A stretch of 36,146 nucleotides of DNA from JAHITU01 sp964486155 (GCA_964486155.1 CAZAKQ010000007.1:1-36146); one strand, 5' to 3'. Shown: positions 7,167 through 15,029, counted from the first letter of the stretch. The notes: generated from the sequence alone by a model not told the origin. Translations and numbers: made by a program.

Positions 7167-8174
7167 GTGTCAACAACTAATTCTAAAAATAATCCTAAAA
7201 CTCCCCATAAAGAGGTTTTTCTAGACCAAACTCTTCGGCCTGACACTTGGGACGAATATATAGGACAACAAAATATTAAAAATAATGTTTTTGTTTTACT
7301 TAAAGCTGCTAAAGAAAGAAAACAACAACCCGAACATATTTTATTCTACGGACCTCCAGGACTTGGTAAAACAACCTTGGCTTATTTAATTTCTAAAGAA
7401 ACTGGACATAATATTAAGATTACTTCTGGTCCAGCCATAGAAAAAGTTGGAGATTTAGCCTCTATTTTAACCAATCTAACTCCAGGAGATATCTTATTTA
7501 TTGATGAAATTCATCGTTTAAATAAAAATATTGAGGAAATACTCTACCCTGCCATGGAATCAGGTTCTTTAGATATTATTATTGGAAAAGGTCCTTCAGC
7601 AAGAACAATTCAATTAGAACTTCCTCCTTTTACTCTAATCGCTGCTACTACAAGAATATCAATGCTTTCTGCTCCCCTACGCTCTCGATTTTCAGGAGGA
7701 ACTTTTAGATTAGAATTTTATTCTGATGAAGAAATTGCAAAAATAATTGAACGATCTGCTTCTATTTTAGATGTAAAAATAGATAATCCCACAGCTTTAG
7801 AAATAGCTAAAAGAAGTCGTTTTACACCAAGAACAGCTAATTTCCTTTTGAAGAGATGTCGTGATTTAGCCCAAGTAGATAAAAATGATTTGGATAAAAA
7901 TCTAGTAACAAAAACTTTAGAAATGTTGAGTATTGATACTTTAGGTTTATCTAAATTAGATAGACAAATTTTAGAAACAATTATTGATAAATTTAAAGGA
8001 GGTCCTGTTGGTTTAGGAACTATCGCCGCTTCCCTCTCAGAAGAAGCTTCTACTCTTGAAGAAGTTAATGAACCTTATTTAATCCAATTAGGCTTAATTG
8101 AAAGAACCCCTCGTGGTCGTTCAGTAACCGAAAAAGCTTATGAACATTTTAATATTAACTACCCAAAAGCTTAA
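7167..8174 (+). CDS. ruvB: Holliday junction branch-migration ATPase RuvB
   Basis: A 335-residue AAA+ motor that drives Holliday-junction migration with RuvA and hands the junction to RuvC. It has Walker A GPPGLGKTT (about residue 60), Walker B ILFIDEIHRL (about 110), AATTRISMLSAPLRSRF (sensor and arginine-finger region) and a C-terminal winged helix ending in TPRGRSVTEKAYEHF. It is nearly the same length as E. coli RuvB (336). The start is a GTG with no SD. No in-frame ATG lies upstream, and the protein core begins at LDQTLRPDTW, so the first 18 residues are variable. ruvC lies at 10725, but ruvA is not in the window. Confidence 0.97.
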   Translation: MSTTNSKNNPKTPHKEVFLDQTLRPDTWDEYIGQQNIKNNVFVLLKAAKERKQQPEHILFYGPPGLGKTTLAYLISKETGHNIKITSGPAIEKVGDLASILTNLTPGDILFIDEIHRLNKNIEEILYPAMESGSLDIIIGKGPSARTIQLELPPFTLIAATTRISMLSAPLRSRFSGGTFRLEFYSDEEIAKIIERSASILDVKIDNPTALEIAKRSRFTPRTANFLLKRCRDLAQVDKNDLDKNLVTKTLEMLSIDTLGLSKLDRQILETIIDKFKGGPVGLGTIAASLSEEASTLEEVNEPYLIQLGLIERTPRGRSVTEKAYEHFNINYPKA

Positions 8175-8194
8175 TCTTCTTTACTTTTAATTTT

Positions 8195-8233
8195 AAATAA
8201 GTATTATCTGTTGTAGATAGATAGTACTTATTT
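8195..8233 (+). terminator. hairpin after ruvB
   Basis: The outer arms AAATAAGTA (8195-8203) and TACTTATTT (8225-8233) enclose the inner arms TATCT (8205-8209) and AGATA (8215-8219). It is followed by TTTTAATT. Likely the ruvB terminator, and it insulates the next gene. Confidence 0.55.
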
Positions 8234-8256
8234 TAATTATATAAAAGGAGGTTCTA

Positions 8257-8847
8257 ATGAAATTATTAGACCAAAACGAAAAACCAATTTCTAAAAGACA
8301 AATTGTTACCATAAAAAATGAATATTTTAGACATGGTAAAGATCATTTCCAAGGATTAGTTGTAGGGATAGAAAAAAATATATTTGGGACAGAATGTTCT
8401 ATCGCTGTATATTTCTATTCTGAGGTGTATAGATATTGTATTGAAAACCAAAATTCAACCCTTGGTATTGGAAACAGAAGTAGAACTGATTGGATTGAAA
8501 AAGATCATGAAAATCTTCCTGATATTTTGTTCGAAAACAGAAATTGGGAAAAAAGTCGCTCAGTGACAATTTTCAAACCAAAAGAACTTATTATTGAAAA
8601 TTATTGGTCTGAGAAAACCTTAGTAAAAAGACTTGTCCCGAATAACTGTCATTCTTATAGTGTTTCAAAAAAACCTTTTATACCTAACAAGACAAAATGT
8701 TGGATAAAAAATTGTAATAAAATTTCTACAGATTTAGGTTTGATTAATGTCTGGGGTAGGGTTTCTTTTATACATGTTTGTCCAAATTGTTATAAGCAAT
8801 ATAAAAATTTTTGGTCAGACAGTGGACCTTATCTTGAAATTAATTAA
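8257..8847 (+). CDS. hypothetical protein with C-terminal zinc ribbon, SD-led orphan
   Basis: A 196-residue protein of no recognised family. The N-terminal part looks like a small beta domain (QIVTIKNEYFRHGKDHFQGLVVGIEKNIFG, CSIAVYFYS) and the C-terminal 50 residues carry a probable zinc-binding set: CWIKNC, then HVCPNC. The start is firm, with AAAAGGAGG 6 nt before the ATG. It stands alone between the ruvB hairpin and its own terminator, which overlaps the stop codon (8846-8879). Cysteine spacing suggests binding to nucleic acid or protein, but this is inference. Confidence 0.75.
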   Translation: MKLLDQNEKPISKRQIVTIKNEYFRHGKDHFQGLVVGIEKNIFGTECSIAVYFYSEVYRYCIENQNSTLGIGNRSRTDWIEKDHENLPDILFENRNWEKSRSVTIFKPKELIIENYWSEKTLVKRLVPNNCHSYSVSKKPFIPNKTKCWIKNCNKISTDLGLINVWGRVSFIHVCPNCYKQYKNFWSDSGPYLEIN

Positions 8848-8879
8848 CTCTTTAAAAGAAAACTCTCTTTTAAAGAGTT
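8846..8879 (+). terminator. Rho-independent terminator overlapping stop codon
   Basis: The arms AACTCTTTAAAAG (8846-8858) and CTTTTAAAGAGTT (8867-8879) pair perfectly over 13 bp around an 8-nt loop and are followed by TTCTTATT. The stop TAA (8845-8847) is inside the left arm. Confidence 0.75.
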
Positions 8880-8965
8880 TTCTTATTGAAAAAACACCTA
8901 AATCCAGTATACTTAAATTAAATAAACTTTTCTTTTTAAAAATTAAAAATTAAGATTTATTTAAA

Positions 8966-8981
8966 CCTGCCGGTAGGTAGG
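8966..8981. repeat. degenerate copy of the CCTGCC palindrome family
   Basis: CCTGCCGGTAGGTAGG lies between genes, upstream of yebC. It matches the tsaE palindrome family with changes that leave wobble pairs. It is GC-rich in an AT-rich spacer. Confidence 0.6.
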
Positions 8982-9015
8982 AATTATAAAATTATAAAAT
9001 TAAAAATTTTCAATC

Positions 9016-9552
9016 ATGTCAGGACATAATAAATGGTCAAAAATTAAACATAAAAAAGCAGCTACAGACGCGAAAAAATCAAAAGTTTTTTCAAAATATG
9101 CAAAATTAATTACTGTAGAATCCAAACTAGTAGATGGAGATATAAATTCACCTGCTTTAAAATCGACTATTGATCAAGCTAAAGCAGTTAATATGCCAGC
9201 TGATAATATTACTCGAGCAGTAAAAAAAGGAACGAGTGCTGATGCAGGAAATATGGAAGCTAATACTTATGAAGCTTATGGTCCAGGAGGTTGTGCTTTT
9301 ATTATTGAAACTTTAACAGATTCTAAAAATAGAACAGCAGCTGAAATCCGACATATTCTTTCTAAAAATGGAGGTTTTGAATTAGGTGCTATGGGCTCTG
9401 TTACTTGGGCATTCACAAAAGAAGGAAATAAATGGACACCCCAATCAACAATTCCTCTTTCTGATGATGATATGGAAAAAGCAGCTAAGATAATTGATGT
9501 GTTGGAAGATAATGATGATGTACAAGAAGTGTTTACTAATATTGAAGATTAA
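9016..9552 (+). CDS. yebC: YebC/PmpR family protein with internal deletion
   Basis: A 178-residue member of the YebC family (transcription or translation-associated factor; some members relieve ribosome stalling at proline runs). The N-terminus MSGHNKWSKIKHKKAATDAKKSK is diagnostic, and YEAYGPGGCAFIIETLTDSKNRTAAEIRHILSK is the second block. Usual members have about 240-250 residues. Here the sequence passes from GSVTWAFTKEG almost directly to the final helix (DDMEKAAKIIDVLEDNDDVQEVFTNIED), so about 65-70 residues of the middle domain are missing while both ends remain. The frame is intact and the sequence looks under selection. No SD. Confidence 0.93.
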   Translation: MSGHNKWSKIKHKKAATDAKKSKVFSKYAKLITVESKLVDGDINSPALKSTIDQAKAVNMPADNITRAVKKGTSADAGNMEANTYEAYGPGGCAFIIETLTDSKNRTAAEIRHILSKNGGFELGAMGSVTWAFTKEGNKWTPQSTIPLSDDDMEKAAKIIDVLEDNDDVQEVFTNIED

Positions 9553-9656
9553 TATTAGTAAAATAATTTTTAATATTAAAAATTTTAAGTTATTCCAAAA
9601 TCCAAATTACCCAAATCAAGTTTAAATTATAAAATTAAAAATTAAAAGTTATTTAT

Positions 9657-10055
9657 ATGAAACAACAAATTAACCCAAAAGATTCTGCTAAAATACTTGG
9701 TGGATATTCACATGGATTGAAAATTGATATAGGAGATTCTGAAATGATTTTTGTCACTGGACAAATAGCAATGGACAAAAATGGAAAAGCTATTGCTCCA
9801 ACAAACATAGAAAAGCAAACAAAATTTGTATTTGAAAGTATCCAAAAAATTCTAAACGAAGTGAATTCTTCCTTAGACGATGTTGTAAAAGCTGTTATTT
9901 ATGTAACAAAAATAAAAGATTTTTCTAAAATATCTCCTATTAGAAATAAGTTTTTTTCAAAATCAAAACCTGTGAGTACCTTAGTTGAAATTAATAAAAC
10001 AGTTAAAGAAGGTTGCGATATTGAAATAGAAGTAATCGCAATAAAGAAAAAATAA
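9657..10055 (+). CDS. Rid family protein (RidA/YER057c/UK114), catalytic Arg absent
   Basis: A 132-residue chorismate-mutase-fold protein. RidA itself hydrolyses reactive enamine/imine intermediates from PLP enzymes. Family signs are GGYSHGLKID, MIFVTGQIAMDKNG, QTKFVFESIQKIL and the C-terminal CDIEIEVIAI. In active RidA the PARSxVEV motif supplies the arginine that grips the substrate carboxylate. Here the matching segment reads PVSTLVEI, so that Arg is replaced by Ser. It may belong to a Rid subgroup without classic deaminase activity. A terminator hairpin follows at 10105-10134. Confidence 0.85.
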   Translation: MKQQINPKDSAKILGGYSHGLKIDIGDSEMIFVTGQIAMDKNGKAIAPTNIEKQTKFVFESIQKILNEVNSSLDDVVKAVIYVTKIKDFSKISPIRNKFFSKSKPVSTLVEINKTVKEGCDIEIEVIAIKKK

Positions 10056-10104
10056 AAAATCTATTGCTTTTATTTTTTAAAAAATGTATATTATATGTAT
10101 AAAC

Positions 10105-10134
10105 ACTTCCACCAGCCGAAAGGTCCGTGGAAGT
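10105..10134 (+). terminator. Rho-independent terminator after the Rid gene
   Basis: The arms ACTTCCAC (10105-10112) and GTGGAAGT (10127-10134) have extra GC pairing in the loop around GAAA, and TTTTTGTTT follows. It separates the Rid gene from the NYN gene. Confidence 0.75.
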
Positions 10135-10148
10135 TTTTGTTTGTATGA

Positions 10149-10154
10149 TATAAT
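10149..10154 (+). promoter_or_regulatory. -10 box of NYN-ruvC, leaderless type
   Basis: TATAAT lies 7 nt before the ATG at 10162. There is no SD. It lies just after the terminator of the preceding gene, so the NYN-ruvC pair has its own promoter. Confidence 0.45.
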
Positions 10155-10161
10155 TAGTAAT

Positions 10162-10728
10162 ATGAAAACAATTCTACTTATTGATGGAGAAAATTTTAAA
10201 AATTATATTAAGCATTTATTAAATGAAAAGAGTATTGATTGGAACAAATATAATTTTAAAGGTTTGTTTGATTTAGTTTTAAATGGTTATAAAATAAATA
10301 AAATTATTTTTTATTTTGCAAAGTTAAAAAAACATAACAAAACTCAAAAAAAGTCAGTTGAACTTATCGAAAAACAAAGATCTTTAAAAACTTATTTAGA
10401 AAAACAAGGTTTTGAAGTTATTTTTGCAGGCAGTGTTAGAGGATATGAAGAAACTAGTTTTCTAGGGAAAAAGATTCTGGTTTTTAAAGAAAAAGGTGTT
10501 GATGTTAGAATTGGAGTAGATATGGTTAGTTTTTCTTTTGATAAATTATTCAATCAAATAATTTTAGGTAGCTCTGACTCTGATTTACAACCAGCAATAA
10601 ACGAATCTAAAAAAAGAGAAATTAGAATAACATATTTAGGTTTTGAAAATAAACCAAATAGAGGTATTTCATATAATTCTCACAAAACAATACTTATTAG
10701 AAACTCAGAGGTAAAAAAATTTTTATGA
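10162..10728 (+). CDS. NYN domain (PIN-like) putative RNase
   Basis: 188 residues from the ATG at 10162. An upstream in-frame ATG at 10084 would run through the terminator hairpin, so I reject it. The NYN/LabA-like fold is shown by LLIDGENF near the start (first acidic metal ligand), a central KGVDVRIGVDMVSFSF and IILGSSDSDLQPAINESKKR (second acidic cluster), a typical NYN arrangement. Such proteins are usually Mg-dependent ribonucleases. Its stop overlaps the ruvC start by 4 nt (ATGA), so the two are translationally coupled. A link to recombination or RNA turnover is possible but not shown. Confidence 0.85.
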   Translation: MKTILLIDGENFKNYIKHLLNEKSIDWNKYNFKGLFDLVLNGYKINKIIFYFAKLKKHNKTQKKSVELIEKQRSLKTYLEKQGFEVIFAGSVRGYEETSFLGKKILVFKEKGVDVRIGVDMVSFSFDKLFNQIILGSSDSDLQPAINESKKREIRITYLGFENKPNRGISYNSHKTILIRNSEVKKFL

Positions 10729-11207
10729 AAATAATTGCAATCGATCCTGGATATGAACGAATTGGGATAGCTGTTTTAGAAAAAGAAACTTCTTCAAGTA
10801 AGGAAGTTTTACTTTATTCAGACTGTTTTCAAACTAATAAAAAAGATTCTTTTGAAATTCGTTTAAAAAAAATTGGAGAAGAACTCGAAAAATTAATTAA
10901 AGAATATAAACCAAAAGTCTTAGCAATTGAGTCTTTATTCTTTAACTCCAACCAAAAGACAGCCTTAAAAGTTTCTGAAGCTAAAGGAGTAATAAAATAC
11001 ACTGCTTTATCAAAAAATCTAGAAGTTTTAGAATTTACTCCACTACAAATTAAAATAGCTATTACAGGATATGGTCGTAGTGACAAAAATCAAGTTACTT
11101 CTATGTTATCCCATTTAATAAATATTAAAAAAGAGGTAAAATATGATGATGAGTATGATGCAATTGCAATTGGACTTACTTATTTTGCTTGTAATCCTAA
11201 ACTATAA
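10725..11207 (+). CDS. ruvC: crossover junction endodeoxyribonuclease RuvC
   Basis: A 160-residue Holliday-junction resolvase (RNase H fold). Acidic catalytic residues are visible in IAIDPGYERIG (Asp7), LAIESLFF (Glu, about 67) and the C-terminal YDDEYDAIAIGLTY (the last one or two Asp). KALKVSEAKGVI-like and TPLQIKIAITGYGRSDKNQV segments match RuvC. It cuts junctions moved by RuvAB. It overlaps the NYN gene by 4 nt and probably depends on its translation, as the only SD-like AGAGGT lies too far upstream. Confidence 0.95.
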   Translation: MKIIAIDPGYERIGIAVLEKETSSSKEVLLYSDCFQTNKKDSFEIRLKKIGEELEKLIKEYKPKVLAIESLFFNSNQKTALKVSEAKGVIKYTALSKNLEVLEFTPLQIKIAITGYGRSDKNQVTSMLSHLINIKKEVKYDDEYDAIAIGLTYFACNPKL

Positions 11208-11288
11208 AAACATTAAGATAAAAAGTTATGGAATATAAAAAATTTAAAAAAATAATCAAGAAAAGATTTTTATGTTAAAATATTTGTA

Positions 11289-11678
11289 ATGAAATATATA
11301 AAAAGTTTTGATAAATGGAATTTGAAGAAAAAAATATTAGATGAAAAAGATGCTCCTAATCCAAAAACAAGAGATATTTGGTGGGCATATACAGGACTAA
11401 ATATTGGGAACGAACAAAATGGAGGTAACAAATCTTTTCAAAGACCAATTTTAATTCTTAAAAAATTTAACAGTAAGATATCTTTAACTCTTCCTTTAAC
11501 AAGTAAAGATAAACAAGGAATATACTATCATAAATTAAAAACTGCAAAAAAACATTCAACAATAATTTTGTCGCAAATAAAACTTACGAGTAATAAAAGA
11601 TTACGAAGAAAAATAGAAAGATTGAAACAAGAAGAATTTAAAGAAATATTAGATAAAACTATTTCTCTTATAAAATGA
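11289..11678 (+). CDS. PemK/MazF-like toxin (endoribonuclease), no antitoxin seen
   Basis: A 129-residue protein with the MazF/PemK fold signature: RDIWWAYTGLNIGNEQNGG, then FQRPILILKKFNSKISLTLPLTS, and the C-terminal ILSQIKLTSNKRLRRKIERL. MazF-type toxins cut mRNA at short sequences. A partner antitoxin is normally encoded directly upstream. Here the 81 nt before the start hold no ORF, and ruvC lies upstream. It is thus a solitary toxin-like gene, a pattern common for this protein type in CPR, or its antitoxin lies elsewhere. Hairpin 11682-11705 follows at once. Confidence 0.8.
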   Translation: MKYIKSFDKWNLKKKILDEKDAPNPKTRDIWWAYTGLNIGNEQNGGNKSFQRPILILKKFNSKISLTLPLTSKDKQGIYYHKLKTAKKHSTIILSQIKLTSNKRLRRKIERLKQEEFKEILDKTISLIK

Positions 11679-11681
11679 AGC

Positions 11682-11705
11682 CCCCCCACTCTTACGAGTG
11701 GGGGG
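11682..11705. repeat. GC-rich hairpin after the PemK-like gene
   Basis: The arms CCCCCCACTC (11682-11691) and GAGTGGGGGG (11696-11705) surround TTAC. No T-run follows; instead GGTCGGGACC and an ACCGT/ACGGT pair (11710-11726) continue the structure. Its GC content is quite unlike the neighbourhood. Confidence 0.75.
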
Positions 11706-11772
11706 TCGGGACCGTAACAAAGACGGTATTTATACTTTAATAATAACAAAGTGTAGAAAAAAAACAAGTACA

Positions 11773-14277
11773 ATGAAAAAAAAAATAACAAAAAAAATAA
11801 TAATATTTTTATTCATTTTCTCAATGTTTTTTGGAGGGATTATTTTTTTATGGATTTCTACTTTCAAAGTTCCTGATTTAAAAACTATTTCAGAAAGAAG
11901 AATTTCAGAATCTACTAAAATTTATGACCGTACAGGAGAAATACTTTTATATGATTTACATAAAGATACAAAAAGAACAATCATTCCTTTTACTGAAATT
12001 TCTACTTATATAAAAAATGCTTCTGTAGCTATTGAAGATGCAGAATTCTATCAACATAAAGGAATAAAGCCAGTAGCTTTTCTAAGATCAATTTTAGCTA
12101 ACTTAAAAACAATGAGTTTTAGTCAAGGGGGATCTACTATTACCCAACAAGTTGTTAAAAACTCTATTTTAACAACTGAGAAAAAAATAACCCGAAAATT
12201 AAAAGAATGGGTCCTTGCTTATAAATTAGAGCAAATAATGACTAAGGAAGAAATTTTAGCCTTATATTTAAACGAAGCTCCTTATGGTGGAAATATTTAC
12301 GGAATAGAAGAAGCTTCCCTAGCTTTTTTTGGAAAAAATTCAAAAGACTTAACTTTAGTTGAATCTGCTTATTTAGCTGCAATTCCTCAAGCTCCAACTT
12401 TCTATTCTCCTTATGGAAATAATCGAGATAGATTAGAAGTAAGAAAAAATTTAGTTCTTTCTCAAATGTTTAGAAATAACTTTATTACTGAGGAAGAATA
12501 TTTAGAATCAATAAAAAATGAACTTGAATTTAAAAAACAAGAAGTTTTAGGAATTAGGGCTCCTCATTTTGTAATGTATATAAAAGGATATTTAGAAAAT
12601 AAATATGGTAAAAATATCACTGAAGAGGGTTTACAAGTTATTACTACTTTAGACTATGATTTACAAACAAAAGGAGAAGAAATTGCTAAAAAATATGCTT
12701 TAGAAAATACAGAAAAATTCAATGCGGAAAATGCTTCTTTAGTAGCGATAGAATCTAAAACCGGACAAATCTTAACAATGGTAGGTTCAAGAGATTATTT
12801 TGATGAAGAAATAGATGGAAATTTTAACATTGCGTTAGCACTCCGACAACCTGGTTCAGCTTTTAAACCTTTTGTTTACGCAGCTGCATTTAATAAAGGG
12901 TATACTCCCGAAACAATTGTTTTTGATTTAGAAACAGAATTTTCAACTACCTGTAATCCTGATGGTACGCCCAAAGATCCAGACGAAACCAAAGAAAACA
13001 ATACCTGTTACTCTCCCACTAATTATGATGATGTTTTTAGAGGTCCTGTATCTTTTAGAAATGCTTTAGCTCAATCAATCAATATTCCAGCTGTTAAGGC
13101 ACTTTATCTAGCTGGATTAAATGAATCATTGCAAGTAGCTAAAAGTATGGGAATTGAAAACTTAAATGATATAAACCATTATGGATTAACTTTAGTGCTT
13201 GGAGGTGGTGAAGTTTCTCTTTTAAATATTACAAATGCTTATGCTACTTTTTCTAATAAAGGAATAAAAAATGAAATTACTGGAATTTTAAAAATTGAAG
13301 ATAAAAATGGAAATACTATAGAACAATTTAACCCACGATCACGAAGAGTTTTAACTAAACGAACTTCTTTATTAATTTCTGATGTCTTGTCTGATAATAA
13401 AGCCAGAACCCCAGCTTTTGGAGCTAACTCCCCTCTTTATTTTGGAGAACAAACACAAGTAGCTGCAAAAACAGGAACAACAAATGATTATCGTGATGCT
13501 TGGATAATTGGATTTAGTGATAAAGTTGCATTTGGAGCTTGGACTGGAAATAATGATAATTCATCTATGGAAAAAAAGGTAGCTGGTTTTGTAGTAGCTC
13601 CAATGTGGCATGAATTTGTAAAAGAAATTTTAATAAAATATCCAGCTGAAAATTTTCAACAACCTGAAAAATTACCTTTTGATGAAATCAAACCTATATT
13701 TAGAGGGGTTTGGTTAGGAGGAGAAACTTATGTAGTAGATAAAATATCAGGTAAATTAGTAACAGAATTTACACCTGAAGAATTATATGAAGAAAAAGTT
13801 GTGAAAGATATTCATTCTATTTTATATTGGGTAGATAAAAATAATCCATTAGGTCCAAAACCAATCACTCCTGAAAATGATTCTCAGTTTGAGAGTTGGG
13901 AGTATAGAGTAGCTGAATGGGCTTTAGATAACAATTTTGGAACCTCTACTATAACTCAAATACCTAAAGAGTATGATAATTTACATAGACCAGAATATTC
14001 TCCAAGATTTAGTATTATCTCTCCAAATAATTCTTTAATTTATAATAAAAATAATCAAATAAATATTTTTCTCAACAAAACTTATTCAAAATATCCTATT
14101 CTTAAAAAAGAATTTTATATAAATGGAATTTTTATAGGATCTTCTCAAGCAAATAAACCTTTTTCTTTTATTCCAAAAAATATTTCCAATATTCAAAATA
14201 TAAATACTCTAAAAGTGGTAATGTTTGATTCTGTTTATAATAAATCTACCCAATCTATTCAATTTAAAATTAATTGA
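11773..14277 (+). CDS. class A penicillin-binding protein (PBP1A type)
   Basis: 834 residues from the ATG at 11773; an earlier in-frame ATG at 11698 lies inside the GC hairpin and is rejected. It is a bifunctional peptidoglycan synthase: an N-terminal membrane anchor (about 8-30), a GT51 glycosyltransferase (about 60-240, with IEDAEFYQHKG and QGGSTITQQ), and a transpeptidase with SAFK (catalytic Ser about 361), SIN (about 435) and KTGTTND (about 566). The last about 80 residues, after HRPEYSPRF, form an extra beta-rich domain like those on many CPR PBPs. A terminator follows. It shows that the cell makes a cross-linked wall. Confidence 0.95.
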   Translation: MKKKITKKIIIFLFIFSMFFGGIIFLWISTFKVPDLKTISERRISESTKIYDRTGEILLYDLHKDTKRTIIPFTEISTYIKNASVAIEDAEFYQHKGIKPVAFLRSILANLKTMSFSQGGSTITQQVVKNSILTTEKKITRKLKEWVLAYKLEQIMTKEEILALYLNEAPYGGNIYGIEEASLAFFGKNSKDLTLVESAYLAAIPQAPTFYSPYGNNRDRLEVRKNLVLSQMFRNNFITEEEYLESIKNELEFKKQEVLGIRAPHFVMYIKGYLENKYGKNITEEGLQVITTLDYDLQTKGEEIAKKYALENTEKFNAENASLVAIESKTGQILTMVGSRDYFDEEIDGNFNIALALRQPGSAFKPFVYAAAFNKGYTPETIVFDLETEFSTTCNPDGTPKDPDETKENNTCYSPTNYDDVFRGPVSFRNALAQSINIPAVKALYLAGLNESLQVAKSMGIENLNDINHYGLTLVLGGGEVSLLNITNAYATFSNKGIKNEITGILKIEDKNGNTIEQFNPRSRRVLTKRTSLLISDVLSDNKARTPAFGANSPLYFGEQTQVAAKTGTTNDYRDAWIIGFSDKVAFGAWTGNNDNSSMEKKVAGFVVAPMWHEFVKEILIKYPAENFQQPEKLPFDEIKPIFRGVWLGGETYVVDKISGKLVTEFTPEELYEEKVVKDIHSILYWVDKNNPLGPKPITPENDSQFESWEYRVAEWALDNNFGTSTITQIPKEYDNLHRPEYSPRFSIISPNNSLIYNKNNQINIFLNKTYSKYPILKKEFYINGIFIGSSQANKPFSFIPKNISNIQNINTLKVVMFDSVYNKSTQSIQFKIN

Positions 14278-14316
14278 TTGGGTAGTTGGTAGTTTTTAGT
14301 TTATAGAAATTAAATT

Positions 14317-14339
14317 AGGTCGGAGCAAAGCTCCGACCT
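14317..14339 (+). terminator. Rho-independent terminator of the PBP gene (triloop palindrome)
   Basis: The arms AGGTCGGAGC (14317-14326) and GCTCCGACCT (14330-14339) surround AAA and are followed by TTTTATTTCTTT. The T-run is on the plus strand and fits the PBP gene. Its triloop architecture is shared with the dispersed palindromes. Confidence 0.85.
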
Positions 14340-14357
14340 TTTTATTTCTTTAACTAT

Positions 14358-14606
14358 TTAACTATTTACTTCCTCTTCAAAAGCTCTGGCTAAATTAGCT
14401 ATAGCTAAAGTTGTTTTTGGATAATGAAAAGACTCTTCACCACTCATACACCATCGAAAAGTAATTCTTTTCTTTTTTATAAAATCTTCTAATATAAGAA
14501 TATAATCACCAAGATGGGTAATTATTTTAAAACCAATATCTTCTGGGTTCGGACCATCTGGATCTAAAATATAATGAACAAAACCATCGTTATTATTATC
14601 ATCCAT
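14358..14606 (-). CDS. hypothetical protein, SD-led orphan gene
   Basis: 82 residues from the ATG at 14606. The ATG at 14621 is rejected because it overlaps the SD: its codons (ATG AAA GGA G) are the GAAAGGAG that stands 7 nt before the second ATG. The protein is acidic at the N-terminus (MDDNNNDGFVHYILDPDGP), then beta-rich (IGFKIITHLGDYILILEDF), with a C-terminal helix. No family recognised. It is divergent from the orphan gene at 14807, and both have the same SD style. Confidence 0.65.
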   Translation of the reverse strand: MDDNNNDGFVHYILDPDGPNPEDIGFKIITHLGDYILILEDFIKKKRITFRWCMSGEESFHYPKTTLAIANLARAFEEEVNS

Positions 14607-14758
14607 ACAAACTCCTTTCAAGGTTTATAAAAATTTCAATTTACATAACTAATTAAAGAATACTTAAAAAGTATAAAAAGTAAAGAAAAATTCTATAAAT
14701 TAATTTTTTAAACTTGCTAAATATTATTTTTAATTAAAATAAACTATAGTTTTTTAGT

Positions 14759-14798
14759 TTGAATTGTTAATTTATATTATTTATATTAATTGAAAGGA
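14759..14798 (+). promoter_or_regulatory. promoter and SD of the 14807 gene
   Basis: A TTGAAT -35-like box near 14759, a 17-nt spacer and TATATT are followed by GAAAGGAG ending about 8 nt before the ATG. This gives a full leader, unlike the core genes of the window. Confidence 0.4.
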
Positions 14799-14806
14799 GA
14801 TATTAA

Positions 14807-15010
14807 ATGGCCGAAAAAATCTTTACTCATTATATAATACCACCCCAAAAAAATGGTTATTGTCCAGTTAGAGTTTATCATAAATTTTTAAAAGGATTTT
14901 TTCCTTGTAATACCAGATTACGAGTAAATGAAATTCAAACAATACAAACAGACCGTGGGCCTTGCGAAGTTTTTATTTGCCCGGAATGTAAATCAAAAGT
15001 CCGTCTTTAA
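14807..15010 (+). CDS. small zinc-ribbon-like hypothetical protein, SD-led orphan
   Basis: 67 residues, with four cysteines: one in NGYCPV, one in FFPCNT, then GPCEVFICPECKSK near the C-terminus, the last pair being a CxxC knuckle. It probably binds zinc. The start is supported by GAAAGGAG. It ends before a 12-bp terminator hairpin (15030-15058). No known family recognised. Confidence 0.65.
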   Translation: MAEKIFTHYIIPPQKNGYCPVRVYHKFLKGFFPCNTRLRVNEIQTIQTDRGPCEVFICPECKSKVRL

Positions 15011-15029
15011 TAATATAAAAGAATGGATA

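Noticed and set aside
10084..10161. Upstream ATG extending the NYN gene by 26 residues
   Set aside because: The extension runs through the terminator hairpin at 10105-10134; the NYN fold begins at the ATG at 10162, which has a -10 box 7 nt upstream.
11698..11772. Upstream ATG extending the PBP gene by 25 residues
   Set aside because: It starts inside a GC-rich hairpin and would put a charged stretch before the membrane anchor; the ATG at 11773 gives a normal anchor.
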